This document shows, one piece after another, positions 18,788-27,302 of a stretch of 64,000 nucleotides of DNA. Under the pieces are notes generated by a model. That model made no database searches, was not told where the DNA came from, and worked only from the letters and a program-made list of their open reading frames with translations. Source of the stretch: Bradyrhizobium yuanmingense (GTDB lineage: Bacteria > Pseudomonadota > Alphaproteobacteria > Rhizobiales > Xanthobacteraceae); contig NZ_FMAE01000001.1 of NCBI RefSeq assembly GCF_900094575.1, forward strand, positions 558,001-622,000, read 5' to 3'. Both the position numbers and the translations under genes were made by a program. The stretch's first letter is position 1. Each line of letters opens with the position of its first letter.

Positions 18788-19750
18788 ATGCGATTTGTCG
18801 TCGCGGCTTGCGCCGCGTTTCTGCTTCTGATGTGCGATCTCGATCCGTCGGCATCCCGCCAAGCATCACGTTTCGACACCACTGTTCTCAAGAACAATCA
18901 TGCCTCGTCACTTGTTCCGGTGGTCGAGCTCTTCGTCGCCAGCGTGCAAGCGATCGAGCTTGCCAACGCGCACGCGGCTTACGAGCAGGTGATCGAGCCA
19001 CCGCGCGCGGTCGAGCCGTTGGTGCAGGCGGAGCCCTCGCCAACCGAACGATTTTGTCACGCGCTGCGCGAGGCCGCCGAATCCAGCGGCATTCCGGTGC
19101 CGTTCTTCGCGCGTCTGATCTGGCAGGAGAGCCGCTTCAAGTCCAACGAGGTCAGCCATGCTGGCGCGCAGGGCGTCGCGCAGTTCATGCCGGGGACGGC
19201 CGCCGAGGTCGGGCTCGACGATCCCTTCGATCCGATGAAGGCGCTGCCGGCGTCGGCAAAATTCCTGCGCAAGCTGCGCGACGATTTCGGCAATCTCGGC
19301 CTTGCTGCCGCCGCCTACAATGCCGGTCCCGGCCGCATCCAGAAATGGCTTGCCAGGCAGAGCGAGCTGCCGCGCGAAACGCGTGACTATGTCCGGATCA
19401 TCACCGGCACCAAGGCCGAAGACTGGACCGAACGGTCGGAGGCACTCGCGATCCGCATCGACCTGCCGCGCGAAGCGCCATGCGAAGGCATTGGCAGTCT
19501 TTCGAAGGCCAAGGACGTCGCCTGGGTTCCGGTGAACCTGACGCCTTCGGTTGCGAACATCATTCGCAAGGCGGAGCAAGTCGCGGCGCGCGTGACGACG
19601 AAGGGCGCCCGCAAGCGGCTCGCCACACTGTTGCGGAAGAATGTCACGGCTCCCGGCAAGGCCCGCAGCATGATCGCGGCACGCGCGGCCGGAAAGAGCG
19701 CGAAGGCTCGCGCCGTTCGTCTCGCATCGCGCGAACGGACGTCAGGCTAA
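18788..19750 (+). CDS. lytic transglycosylase (SLT domain)
   Basis: A 320-residue exported protein. A hydrophobic N-terminus (VVAACAAFLLLMCDLD) acts as signal peptide; the Cys at its end could even be a lipidation site, though the context is not a clean lipobox. The SLT domain spans about residues 105-200: catalytic Glu in WQESRFKSNEV, then GAQGVAQFMPGTA and AAAYNAGPGRIQKW. It cleaves murein glycan strands with formation of 1,6-anhydro-muramic acid. The C-terminal tail is Lys/Arg-rich (KGARKRLATLLRKN), perhaps for wall binding. It is divergent from the L,D-transpeptidase gene, and both act on peptidoglycan. Confidence 0.9.
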   Translation: MRFVVAACAAFLLLMCDLDPSASRQASRFDTTVLKNNHASSLVPVVELFVASVQAIELANAHAAYEQVIEPPRAVEPLVQAEPSPTERFCHALREAAESSGIPVPFFARLIWQESRFKSNEVSHAGAQGVAQFMPGTAAEVGLDDPFDPMKALPASAKFLRKLRDDFGNLGLAAAAYNAGPGRIQKWLARQSELPRETRDYVRIITGTKAEDWTERSEALAIRIDLPREAPCEGIGSLSKAKDVAWVPVNLTPSVANIIRKAEQVAARVTTKGARKRLATLLRKNVTAPGKARSMIAARAAGKSAKARAVRLASRERTSG

Positions 19751-19754
19751 CGAT

Positions 19755-19781
19755 CGGAGCCGCTCGCTTGCGGCGGCTCCG
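19755..19781. terminator. stem-loop between convergent genes
   Basis: CGGAGCCGC and GCGGCTCCG form a perfect 9-bp stem with a 9-nt loop, directly after the lytic transglycosylase stop and before the convergent DUF1236 gene. There is no T-run, so it is a probable bidirectional 3'-end structure. Confidence 0.5.
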
Positions 19782-19793
19782 ACCTAAATCGAC

Positions 19794-20858
19794 CTAGTCG
19801 ATCTCCTCGATCACCCGCCGCTCGCGCGGCTCGATGACATAGGTCCGGGTGTCGCGGTGGATGTAGCGATATTCACGCAAGCCCGGCGCATCGCGGTAGA
19901 CCGTGGTCGGGAACTCCTCGACCTCGACGCTCTCGGGAAGACGGTCACCGACGCGGACCTCACTGCGCGCCGTGCTGCCGGTGGTCCGCACTTCCTTGCG
20001 CCCCTCGGTACGGGTTTTCGCATGCTTGCGGATCACCTCGCGATCGCGATCCGAGAACTTGCTGGCGCTGCGCTCGCGCGTCGTCGTCGTTGTCGCCGTG
20101 GACTGGCCTGAGTACGGCAGCACCGTCACGATCTTGTAGGTCGCCGGATCGACCACGACGATCTGATCTTTCACCAGCGCAAAGCTGTAGCCGCGATATT
20201 GCGGCACGATCTCGACCACGTCGGGCGGCAGCGTCGAGAGGTGCACGTCGCGCGGCACCACCGTGCCGACGTTCAGCGCGAAATTGACGTTGGTCAGCGG
20301 CCGCACGTTGAGGTGCGAGATCGACGCGCTGATCTTGGTCTCCTGCTGCTTGTTGAGGTTGACGTCGGCCTGGGCGGCCGCCTGGTTGCTCGTCGGCGCA
20401 GTCGGTGCCTGCTGGGCCTGGTTGGTTCCAGATGCGGCCGGTGCCTGCTGGGCTTGATTGCTGGCCGGCGGCGGATTGGACCGGTCCTGTGCCTGGTTGG
20501 TGTTCGCAGCTGGCGGGTTGGCGCTCTGCTGCGTTGCAGGCTGGTTGCCGGCTGCATTGGAATTTGTCGCACCGCTCTGCGACTGCGCAGTCGAGCCCGT
20601 ATTGGCGGTGCCGGAGCCGGACGATGGTGGGTTGGCCTGCGTGGTCTGGGCCGGCGTTCCCGACGACGGGGATTGCTGCGGTTGCGATGTGGTCTGCTGC
20701 TTGTCGGTCGCGCTCGACGGCGAGCTCGTGGATGGCGCGGTGGAGTTCGACTGGGACTGCGGCGTCTGCTGAGACGGCGGATTCGTGCTGGGCGATTGCG
20801 CAAACGCGGCGCTCGCCAGCACCACCCCCAATGCGGTGGTTGCCAACAGGCGGATCAT
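19794..20858 (-). CDS. DUF1236-type exported protein with long Ser/Gln/Asn/Pro-rich spacer
   Basis: A 354-residue protein with a signal peptide (LLATTALGVVLASAAFAQ). Residues 22-170 are low complexity, dominated by S, Q, N, P, T and A with repeated NQAQQAPAA-like units. The C-terminal half holds two short DUF1236-like units (DVHLSTLPPDVVEIVPQY with YSFALVKDQIVVVDPATY, and TVYRDAPGLREYRYIHRD with TYVIEPRERRVIEEID). DUF1236 proteins are common in Bradyrhizobium; their role is unknown, presumably periplasmic or cell-surface. The plus strand opposite also has long open frames, which are composition artefacts. Confidence 0.8.
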   Translation of the reverse strand: MIRLLATTALGVVLASAAFAQSPSTNPPSQQTPQSQSNSTAPSTSSPSSATDKQQTTSQPQQSPSSGTPAQTTQANPPSSGSGTANTGSTAQSQSGATNSNAAGNQPATQQSANPPAANTNQAQDRSNPPPASNQAQQAPAASGTNQAQQAPTAPTSNQAAAQADVNLNKQQETKISASISHLNVRPLTNVNFALNVGTVVPRDVHLSTLPPDVVEIVPQYRGYSFALVKDQIVVVDPATYKIVTVLPYSGQSTATTTTTRERSASKFSDRDREVIRKHAKTRTEGRKEVRTTGSTARSEVRVGDRLPESVEVEEFPTTVYRDAPGLREYRYIHRDTRTYVIEPRERRVIEEID

Positions 20859-20966
20859 GGTTCACTCCCTTTCATCAAATGAACATTGGCTACTAACCTG
20901 CGCTAGGACGCGCAGTTCCACTTTTTCCCGAGGGAAGGCCGCGGCTCTTTTTCTGCGGAACCTGCA

Positions 20967-21425
20967 ATGCCATCGAAGAGTGCCGGGATCATCGCCTATC
21001 GCAAGCGTGGGAACATCGAGGTGCTCCTGGTCCATCCCGGAGGGCCGTTCTGGCGCAACAAGGATCTCGGCGCATGGTCGATTCCGAAGGGGGAGTACGC
21101 GGACGGAGACGACGCAGAGATCGCGGCGCGACGTGAGTTCGCCGAGGAGCTGGGACTGAAGCTTTCCCTGCCGCTGACCCCGCTCGGCCAGGTCAGGCAG
21201 CGCGGGGGCAAGCTCGTCACCGCGTTCGCGGCCGAGCTCGATCTCGACGTGCGCAGCATTTGCAGCAACACGTTCGAGATGGAATGGCCGCCGCGCAGCG
21301 GCAAGCGGCAGGCCTTTCCGGAAGTCGACCGCGCCGAATGGTTCACGCTCGACGCGGCGCAGGAGAAAATCAATGCAGGACAGCGTCCGCTGCTCGGCCG
21401 GCTTACGCTGCTGATCGGCGGATAG
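20967..21425 (+). CDS. NUDIX hydrolase
   Basis: A 152-residue protein starting KSAGIIAYRKRGNIEVLLVHPGG, as in many NUDIX enzymes. The Nudix box is GEYADGDDAEIAARREFAEELGL written over two pieces here: GEYADGDDAE at about residue 47 and RREFAEELGL ending it. The first conserved Glu of the consensus is replaced by Asp, while the metal-binding REFAEE core is intact. It probably hydrolyses a nucleoside diphosphate-linked substrate, possibly bis(5'-nucleosyl) tetraphosphates. It is divergent from the DUF1236 gene and ends 11 bp from the convergent Bug-protein gene. Confidence 0.87.
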   Translation: MPSKSAGIIAYRKRGNIEVLLVHPGGPFWRNKDLGAWSIPKGEYADGDDAEIAARREFAEELGLKLSLPLTPLGQVRQRGGKLVTAFAAELDLDVRSICSNTFEMEWPPRSGKRQAFPEVDRAEWFTLDAAQEKINAGQRPLLGRLTLLIGG

Positions 21426-21436
21426 CGCGTCGCGCC

Positions 21437-22420
21437 CTATTCCGCCTTGATGTTCGCGGCCGCGACCACCTCCGCGAGCTCCTTGGTCTCCTTGGCGATC
21501 TTCGCGGCGTAGTCGGCCGGGCTGAGCACACTGACGACGCCCTGCGAGCCGAGCTTCTCCTCGGCCGCGGGATCCTTGGCGGCGGCGACGATTTCCCGGT
21601 GCAGCGTTTCCAGGATCGGCGCGGGCGTTGCCTTCGGCATGAAGAAGCCGACCCAGAACGAGATGTCGAATCCGGGATAGCCGGCTTCCGCCACGGTCGG
21701 CACGTCGGGCAGCGCCGGCAGCCGCTCGGCCGAGGACACCGCCAGCGCGCGCAGCTTGCCGGCCTTGACCAGCGGCACGGCGGAGAGCGGATCGAACACT
21801 GCCAGCACCTCCTGCGCGAGAATGCCGACCTCGGCGGCCGAGCCGCCGCGATAGGGCACATGGATCAGCTTGATGCCGGCCTTCTGGCTGAGCAGCTCCA
21901 TGGCGAGATGGGCGAGATTGCCGTTGCCGCCCGAGCCGTAGGCGAGCGCGCCGGGCGCGGCCTTCGCCGCAGCGACGAGATCGGCCACCGACTTGACGTT
22001 CGCCGTCTTGGGATTCTCGGGATTGACGACGAGGACGAGCGGCGCCGAGACCACTGTGGTGAGCGGCGCAAAATCGACTTGCGGATCGTAGCGGATGTCC
22101 TTGAACAGCGTCTTGTTCAGCGTGATCGTCGACGAGTTGCAGGCGAGCATGGTGTAGCCGTCCGCATCGGCGCGCGCGACGCCTTCGGCCGCGATCATGC
22201 CGTTGGCGCCGGCGCGGTTCTCGACGACGAAGGGCTGGCCGAGCTTGTTGCTCAAGCGGTCGCCAATGATGCGCGCGACGACGTCGACCGGGCCGCCCGC
22301 ACTGAAGCCGACCATGATCTTGACCGGCCGCGACGGATATTTCTGCGCGAGAGCCTCTGTCGCCGGCGCCAGGGCGCATAGACCTGCGATGACTGCCAGC
22401 AGGCGGGCGGTTCGTTGCAT
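21437..22420 (-). CDS. Bug-family (tripartite tricarboxylate transporter) substrate-binding protein
   Basis: A 327-residue periplasmic binding protein with a signal peptide (LLAVIAGLCALAPATEALA). YPSRPVKIMVGFSAGGPVDV is the family's first strand and ligand loop, and GQPFVVENRAGANGMIAAEGVARADADGYT is the second signature, here split as GQPFVVENRAGANGM and ARADADGYT. The family binds carboxylates and related small ligands. No TctA or TctB membrane genes are adjacent, so it is an orphan binding protein, as is common in this family. Confidence 0.9.
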   Translation of the reverse strand: MQRTARLLAVIAGLCALAPATEALAQKYPSRPVKIMVGFSAGGPVDVVARIIGDRLSNKLGQPFVVENRAGANGMIAAEGVARADADGYTMLACNSSTITLNKTLFKDIRYDPQVDFAPLTTVVSAPLVLVVNPENPKTANVKSVADLVAAAKAAPGALAYGSGGNGNLAHLAMELLSQKAGIKLIHVPYRGGSAAEVGILAQEVLAVFDPLSAVPLVKAGKLRALAVSSAERLPALPDVPTVAEAGYPGFDISFWVGFFMPKATPAPILETLHREIVAAAKDPAAEEKLGSQGVVSVLSPADYAAKIAKETKELAEVVAAANIKAE

Positions 22421-22851
22421 TCGTTCTCTCCCAGACCCTCTTGGCGCCGCTTGTGCATGCTTGTTGGTACTGCGCCGTAGAGGTCATGAATAGCGGCCGT
22501 GCCGGATTTCGCAATCGCGTTTGAGCGCCAGCATTCCGCCGCGCGGCACGTGCGCGCCGATTCCAATACAAAAGTGCGAAAACAACCCCATGCACAGTAG
22601 ACCCCCCCCTTTCAGAACAAAGGCTTGCGCAGGGCCGAGGAAATTTTTCGGATTTACGAAATAAATTCTGTCGCGTCGGGCAAAACAGTGCCATAATGCC
22701 ATCATCGCAACAGTCGCGAGCGTCACGGCCTGCCGGTCCGGACCCGTGCCGACGCGGTTGCGTCTAAACCCTTCATCGACATTCCGAAATCCGCATTCGC
22801 GCGCAGCGGCGAACGGCCGTTCGCGCTTGCGCGCTCAAAGGACACATGCCC
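22421..22851. other. 431-bp gap without a recognised gene
   Basis: It begins with the promoter side of the Bug-protein gene. The middle part (about 22560-22700) is clearly more AT-rich than the surroundings, with an 8-C run at 22604 and the segment GGAAATTTTTCGGATTTACG. Promoter activity for the downstream gene pair is plausible. No RNA gene was recognised. Confidence 0.4.
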
Positions 22852-23496
22852 ATGACGACAGCTCTCGAACGCCACATCCCCTCGCCGCTCGCGGCATCCG
22901 ATCGCAGCGTCCCCGCCGCGACCCCGCGCGTAAAACTCTACAAGCGGCGCATTGCGATCCGCCATCCCGACCCGCACACCGGCGAGCGGCTGCTGGCCGA
23001 GGCGCTCGGCGCTGCCGACCGCGACGCGATGCACGGCATATTGAGGCAATTGGTCAAGGCCAGCGTGGTCGGGCAGAAGCCGGATGAGGCCAATCTCGCC
23101 TTCATGATCTCGACCATCAGGAGCATCGCGCCGAAGGATTCCATCGAGGCCTTGCTGGTCTCCCAGATGGTGTCGGTGCACATGGCGGCGATGCGCTGTG
23201 CCTGCCGTCTCGCCTGCACCGACGATCTGACGCAGCAGGAGGGCATCGCCCGCGCCTTGACCCGGCTCTCCCGCACCTTCGCCGCCCAGGTCGAAGCGCT
23301 GAACCGCCACCGCAACAGCGACGAGCGCGCGATCACGGTGCAGAATTTGTCGGTGCAGGACGGCGGACGGGCGATCGTGGGCAACGTCACGCAGCATGCC
23401 AGCATGATCATTGCGGAGGCTGGCGCAATGGAGACGACTTCGAATGCAGAAACGGGCGCAGGCCGCGAGGTCCATACGAGTGGCGCCTGCGTATGA
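22852..23496 (+). CDS. hypothetical protein coupled to an HGG-motif protein
   Basis: A 214-residue soluble protein of unknown function. A short basic stretch (RVKLYKRRIAIRHPDPHTGE, residues 26-45) is followed by helical segments rich in Ala and Met. Cys residues in MRCACRLACTDDL are closely spaced. Its last four bases overlap the ATG of the next gene, so the two proteins are probably made together. Upstream AAAGGA favours the ATG at 22852 or 22846. In other genomes HGG-motif proteins occur near phage packaging genes (recollection); no other phage gene is visible here. Confidence 0.6.
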   Translation: MTTALERHIPSPLAASDRSVPAATPRVKLYKRRIAIRHPDPHTGERLLAEALGAADRDAMHGILRQLVKASVVGQKPDEANLAFMISTIRSIAPKDSIEALLVSQMVSVHMAAMRCACRLACTDDLTQQEGIARALTRLSRTFAAQVEALNRHRNSDERAITVQNLSVQDGGRAIVGNVTQHASMIIAEAGAMETTSNAETGAGREVHTSGACV

Positions 23497-23762
23497 CCGG
23501 CGATCACATCCGTCATACCGATGCAATGCAGTCGAGCCCGCGCTGCGGGGCGCAGACGCGCCGCGGTCTCGCGTGCCGCGCGCCAGCCGTGCACGGCAAG
23601 CGCCGCTGCCGCATGCATGGCGGCGCGCCAAGATCGGGCGCTCCGAAGGGCAACCGGAATGCATATCAACATGGAATGTGCACACCGGACGCCCGCGCCG
23701 AGCGACACCGGATGAAGGCCTTGCTGGAGGACGCTTGGAAGCTGCTGATCGAGTTGAAATAG
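23493..23762 (+). CDS. HGG-motif small basic protein (HGGxSTG-like)
   Basis: An 89-residue basic protein. It has a CGAQTRRGLACRAPAVHGK segment followed by CRMHGGAPRSGAPKGN and NAYQHG. The pattern of Cys, Cys, Cys-x-x-HGG and a Gly/Asn-rich tail is that of the HGG-type proteins often found in prophages and rhizobial genomes. Two CxxC-like pairs and His residues suggest a small zinc-binding fold; nucleic-acid binding is inference. It overlaps the upstream gene by 4 bp (ATGA). Confidence 0.65.
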   Translation: MTGDHIRHTDAMQSSPRCGAQTRRGLACRAPAVHGKRRCRMHGGAPRSGAPKGNRNAYQHGMCTPDARAERHRMKALLEDAWKLLIELK

Positions 23763-23875
23763 ATTGCGGCCCAGGAGCGACGCGGATGACGCCATTCCGG
23801 CGCGAGACATGACCTCAAGAAAACGAAGCTCTGATGGAGCCTTAAGCCAGAAAGCTCGGTGCCGCAGCCATAGAA

Positions 23876-24067
23876 CTAGGGCCGTGTGCTCGCCGGAGCC
23901 ACAGGGACAATCTGCAGCCCAGCTGCGTTCAGCGCTTCAGTGATTTGCTTGGCCAGCAGCTTGGCTTCCTCAGTGCCGATTTGAGCGTCGGGAAGCCGCT
24001 CGAAGAACGCACAAAGCGTCGTCGCTATGATGGTACTGACCTGGTGCGCATCAACCATTTGCTGCAC
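23876..24067 (-). CDS. small hypothetical protein
   Basis: A 63-residue frame, possibly starting at the GTG at 24067 or the ATG at 24058. The sequence (VDAHQVSTIIATTLCAFFER, then EEAKLLAKQITEALNAAGL) looks like two amphipathic helices. No family is recognised, and the ribosome-binding site is weak. It would be the last gene of a three-gene minus-strand run with the membrane peptide and the DUF3606-like gene. Confidence 0.4.
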   Translation of the reverse strand: MQQMVDAHQVSTIIATTLCAFFERLPDAQIGTEEAKLLAKQITEALNAAGLQIVPVAPASTRP

Positions 24068-24122
24068 GCGACATTAAGAATGACTTCACCGGCGCGGCGG
24101 TCGCCTGCCGGGCCGTGGCGGG

Positions 24123-24197
24123 TCATCGCAAGCCGAAGAACGAAAGAATGACGGCGATCACAACGATGAGCCCTATGAGGTAGATCAGACTGTTCAT
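24123..24197 (-). CDS. 24-residue single-pass membrane peptide
   Basis: A very short gene with a textbook ribosome-binding site: AAAGGAG eight bases before the ATG at 24197. The peptide starts MNSLIYLIGLIVVIAVILSF and ends FGLR, i.e. one hydrophobic helix with a basic end. Similar tiny hydrophobic peptides occur widely in Bradyrhizobium (recollection, not checked). It starts 33 bp after the DUF3606-like gene on the same strand. The function is unknown; such peptides may modulate membrane proteins or be stress-induced. Confidence 0.65.
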   Translation of the reverse strand: MNSLIYLIGLIVVIAVILSFFGLR

Positions 24198-24230
24198 CGC
24201 AATTCTCCTTTCCCACGTGATGGGTTGGAT

Positions 24231-24455
24231 TCATTCGAGGGTCGTCGCTGCGTCCCTGGCACTACCTTGCTGAACGGCCAGCTTTTCGAGCTCCACTTCC
24301 TTCTCGATGGCCGCCAGAGAGTTGCCGATCTTGTCGACGATCCTGACCAGATCGGCATTGGAGATGCGAAGCCGCCTGCGGACCGACTTGACCTGCTCAG
24401 CGTTCGCAAGATCGAGCGTCGTGCGAATGGGCCGTGGCGGTCTTGAGGACAGCAT
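24231..24455 (-). CDS. DUF3606-like small protein
   Basis: A 74-residue protein. VKSVRRRLRISNADLVRIVD followed by KIGNSLAAIEKEVE resembles DUF3606, a short helix-turn-helix-like unit usually written as ...YWxxxLGVSxxxLRxAVxxVG. The match is partial. GGGAG lies eight bases before the ATG at 24455. It is the first gene of the small minus-strand run that includes the 24-residue membrane peptide. Confidence 0.55.
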   Translation of the reverse strand: MLSSRPPRPIRTTLDLANAEQVKSVRRRLRISNADLVRIVDKIGNSLAAIEKEVELEKLAVQQGSARDAATTLE

Positions 24456-24799
24456 GATCAGGTCTCCCTAACCTAGGTAAGAGAGACGATGTCTCCTTTG
24501 TTCCTACGTTCGCCAACGGAAGCTCCCAAGAGCGAAGATGATGCAACCGTCGCGCGCACCGCGGAGACGCCCACAACACTTTATCCCCGCGGCGCAACGC
24601 CATGACTCCCTACCAGGCTGAGTGCCGTCTCGAAGGTGGTGCGTTGCAATGCGGCTAGCCTCTCGGCAATGGCATTGCTCGAGAGGTCGAGTACCAGCCC
24701 GAGGTCACATTCCGGCATGAGGGGGGCGCGCTGCCGCCATTGGCACCCGCCCCCTCAATCCTGTAACCCACCCTAAAACCTTCTCGGGACGGGACGCTC
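24456..24799. other. 344-bp gap without a recognised gene
   Basis: It holds the promoter side of the DUF3606-like gene and of the divergent MFS gene. GGAAC at 24509 (minus strand) resembles half of an EcfG stress promoter, but no CGTT was found at the right spacing. Nothing else was recognised. Confidence 0.35.
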
Positions 24800-26041
24800 A
24801 TGACCAATGCCGACGACGACGCGGGCACCGCCACCCGCGCGCTGATCTTCGCGCTGGTCGCGCTCGCCTGCGGCCACATGCTGTCGACCTTGCTGCGCAC
24901 CATACCGGCGGTGAGCCTCGACCTGATGGCGGCGGATTTCCACATCGAGCCGCAGGCGCTGGCGAGCCTCACGTCGGTCTACCACTTTGCCTTTGCAGCC
25001 TCGCAGATCCCGGTCGGCGCGGCGATGGACCGGTTCGGCGTGCGGCCGGTGTCGCTCGCCCTGCTGGCGGGAACCGTGTTCGGCGCGATGGCCTCGGGGT
25101 TTGCGACGGGGCCCGAGAGCTTCGCCGTCGGGCAACTGCTGCTCGGCGTCGCCACCTCGGGCATGCTGATGTGCCCGATGACGCTCGCAGCCAAGCAATT
25201 GTCGGCGGCGCGATTCGGATTGTGGTCGGGCGCCATCCTCTCGATCGGCAATATCGGCATGCTGCTGTCGGCGAGCCCGCTCGCTTTCGTGATCGATACT
25301 TACGGCTGGCGCGCCGGGTTCTGGATCTCCGCAATCGGCGGCATCCTCGTCGCGCTGGCGGTGTTCGTACTGGTGCCGCACCAGCCGGCCGAGCACAAGG
25401 ACGAGTCCTCGCCGCTGTCGCAGATGATCGATGTGGTCAGGCTCGGCCTGTCACGGCCGCTGCGCGGCGTGATCGCGCTGGCGATGGTGTCGCTGGCGAG
25501 CACGCTGGTGCTGCGCGGCCTGTGGGGAGGACCCTGGCTGATGGAGATCAAGGGCCTGACGCGGATCGAGGCCGGCAACCAGCTCGGCGCGTTCACGCTG
25601 GCGATGATCGCAGGCCCGCTGCTCGTCGGCATGATCGACCGCAGGCTCGGCCGCCGCCGCGAGCTGGTCGCCGGCACGCATGCGATCGCGGCGCTACTGC
25701 TCGCGCTGATGGCGCTGGGAGCGCCGCACTTTGCCGTTGCATGGCTGTTCGGCGTGAACGTCATGCCGCCCTCCTACGATCTGGCATTGTTCGTGCTCAT
25801 CGGGCTCTTCACCTCGGCGCAGCCGCTGCTGTTCGGCATGTCCAGGCAACTCGTCGATGCGCAGGTCGCCGGCAAGGCGCTTGCGGCCGTCAATCTCGCC
25901 TTCTTTCTCGGCACTGCGCTGATGCAATCCGTCACCGGCGCGGTGGCCGCACTCGCGGGGCTGCCGGCGGTGCTGCTGTTCATGGCGGCGGCACTGGCGG
26001 TCGGCGTGCTGATTTTCTTGATCTACACGCAGCGCGTCTGA
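24800..26041 (+). CDS. MFS transporter
   Basis: A 413-residue protein with twelve hydrophobic segments and the MFS loop motif between helices 2 and 3 (GAAMDRFGVRPVSLALL, a GxxxDRxGxR variant). A second copy of the motif (GMIDRRLGRRRELV) lies between helices 8 and 9. Substrate and direction cannot be inferred; the closest recognisable group is the uncharacterised nitrate/nitrite or sugar-like MFS. The next gene, a metallopeptidase on the same strand 67 bp downstream, may be co-transcribed. Confidence 0.88.
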   Translation: MTNADDDAGTATRALIFALVALACGHMLSTLLRTIPAVSLDLMAADFHIEPQALASLTSVYHFAFAASQIPVGAAMDRFGVRPVSLALLAGTVFGAMASGFATGPESFAVGQLLLGVATSGMLMCPMTLAAKQLSAARFGLWSGAILSIGNIGMLLSASPLAFVIDTYGWRAGFWISAIGGILVALAVFVLVPHQPAEHKDESSPLSQMIDVVRLGLSRPLRGVIALAMVSLASTLVLRGLWGGPWLMEIKGLTRIEAGNQLGAFTLAMIAGPLLVGMIDRRLGRRRELVAGTHAIAALLLALMALGAPHFAVAWLFGVNVMPPSYDLALFVLIGLFTSAQPLLFGMSRQLVDAQVAGKALAAVNLAFFLGTALMQSVTGAVAALAGLPAVLLFMAAALAVGVLIFLIYTQRV

Positions 26042-26108
26042 GCCCCTTGCGAAATGCGGAAGCGCAGGAGATGCTGCGTCGCCATCCGCATCAGGGGAAT
26101 TCGAGTCC

Positions 26109-27302
26109 ATGCCTGTCGACACCAAAGCCGCCACCGATCGTCTCATGCGCTTCCTCACTGTCGAGGGCGTCACCGGGCAGGAGGCGGCGATCGGGCGGGA
26201 GCTCACGGCTGCGCTGAAGGAGAGCGGTGTGCCGGCGAAGGCGATCCGGCTCGATGACGCCAACACGCGCATTCCGGTGCCGACCGAGACCGGCAACCTC
26301 ATCGTCGACCTGCCCGGCCGCGGCGCGCTGCACAACCATCCACGCATCATGTTCATGACCCACATGGACACGGTGCCGCTGTGCGCCGGTGCGAAGCCAA
26401 AGCTGTCCGGGCGCAAGATCGTCAACGACGCCAGGACCGCGCTCGGCGGCGACAATCGCTGCGGCTGCGGCGTGCTGGTGACGCTGGCCGCCGAGCTCCA
26501 AAAGCAGAAGCTCGATCATCCGCCGATCACGCTGTTGTTCTGCGTGCGCGAGGAGAGCGGGCTCTATGGCGCGCGGCACGTCAAGCTCGACGAGCTCGGC
26601 AAGCCCGTGATGGCGTTCAACTATGACGGCGGCTCGGCCTCTAACGTCGTGATCGGGGCCGTCGGCGCCGACCGCTGGACCGTCGAGATCTTCGGCCGCG
26701 CCTCGCATGCCGGCGTCGCACCCGAGCGCGGCATCTCCTCGACCATGATCATGGCGCTGGCGCTTGCGGACGTGAAGGCCGGCGGCTGGTTCGGCAAGGT
26801 CGTGAAGGGCAAGAGGCAAGGCACCAGCAATGTCGGCCCGGTCACCGGCGGCGAAGGCCGCCCCGCGGGCGATGCAACCAATGTCGTCACCGACTACGTG
26901 CATGTGCGCGGCGAGAGCCGCAGCCACGACGGAAAATTCTTCAAGGAGATCACCAAGGCCTACAAGGCCGCGTTCGAGAAGGCGGCCAAGAAGGTCACCA
27001 ACGCGCAAGGCAAGTCCGGCAAGGTCAAATTCAAGGCCGAGACCGACTATTATCCGTTCCGCATGAAGGAGAACCTGCCGGTGGTCAAACGCGCGATCGA
27101 GGCGGTGTCTGCCGTGGGCGGAACGGCGAACGTGCGCGCCGCCAATGGCGGCCTGGACGCCAACTGGATGGTCCGCCACGGCGTTCCGACCGTGACCTTC
27201 GGTGCCGGCCAGAACGAGGCGCACACGGTCGACGAATGGATCAATCTCGACGAATACGACCGCGCCTGCGCGCTGGCGGTGCAGCTCGCGACGATGCGGT
27301 GA
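26109..27302 (+). CDS. M20-family metallopeptidase (PepT-like)
   Basis: A 397-residue di-zinc peptidase of the M20 family. Metal ligands and catalytic residues are readable: THMDTVPL (His and catalytic Asp), GGDNRCGCGV (bridging Asp), REESGL (catalytic Glu plus ligand Glu), NYDGG, and a C-terminal His in EAHTVDEW. It lacks the N-terminal signal peptide, so it is cytoplasmic. Tripeptidase T and related enzymes remove N-terminal residues from short peptides. An insertion rich in Lys (KAAFEKAAKKVTNAQGKSGK) sits in the dimerisation domain. Confidence 0.87.
   Translation: MPVDTKAATDRLMRFLTVEGVTGQEAAIGRELTAALKESGVPAKAIRLDDANTRIPVPTETGNLIVDLPGRGALHNHPRIMFMTHMDTVPLCAGAKPKLSGRKIVNDARTALGGDNRCGCGVLVTLAAELQKQKLDHPPITLLFCVREESGLYGARHVKLDELGKPVMAFNYDGGSASNVVIGAVGADRWTVEIFGRASHAGVAPERGISSTMIMALALADVKAGGWFGKVVKGKRQGTSNVGPVTGGEGRPAGDATNVVTDYVHVRGESRSHDGKFFKEITKAYKAAFEKAAKKVTNAQGKSGKVKFKAETDYYPFRMKENLPVVKRAIEAVSAVGGTANVRAANGGLDANWMVRHGVPTVTFGAGQNEAHTVDEWINLDEYDRACALAVQLATMR

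Noticed and set aside
20862..22694. 610-codon open frame on the minus strand across the NUDIX and Bug-protein genes
   Set aside because: It is a shifted frame of the Bug gene plus the antisense of the NUDIX gene; Arg/Ala/Gly-rich shadow without start signals.
22723..23810. Minus-strand open frames across the HGG-motif pair
   Set aside because: They read as Arg/Ser/Cys-rich shadows; the plus-strand pair has the 4-bp coupling and the HGG motif.
24456..24560. EcfG-type stress promoter before the DUF3606-like gene
   Set aside because: GGAAC is present on the minus strand, but no CGTT lies 16-17 bases downstream, so the match is only half.
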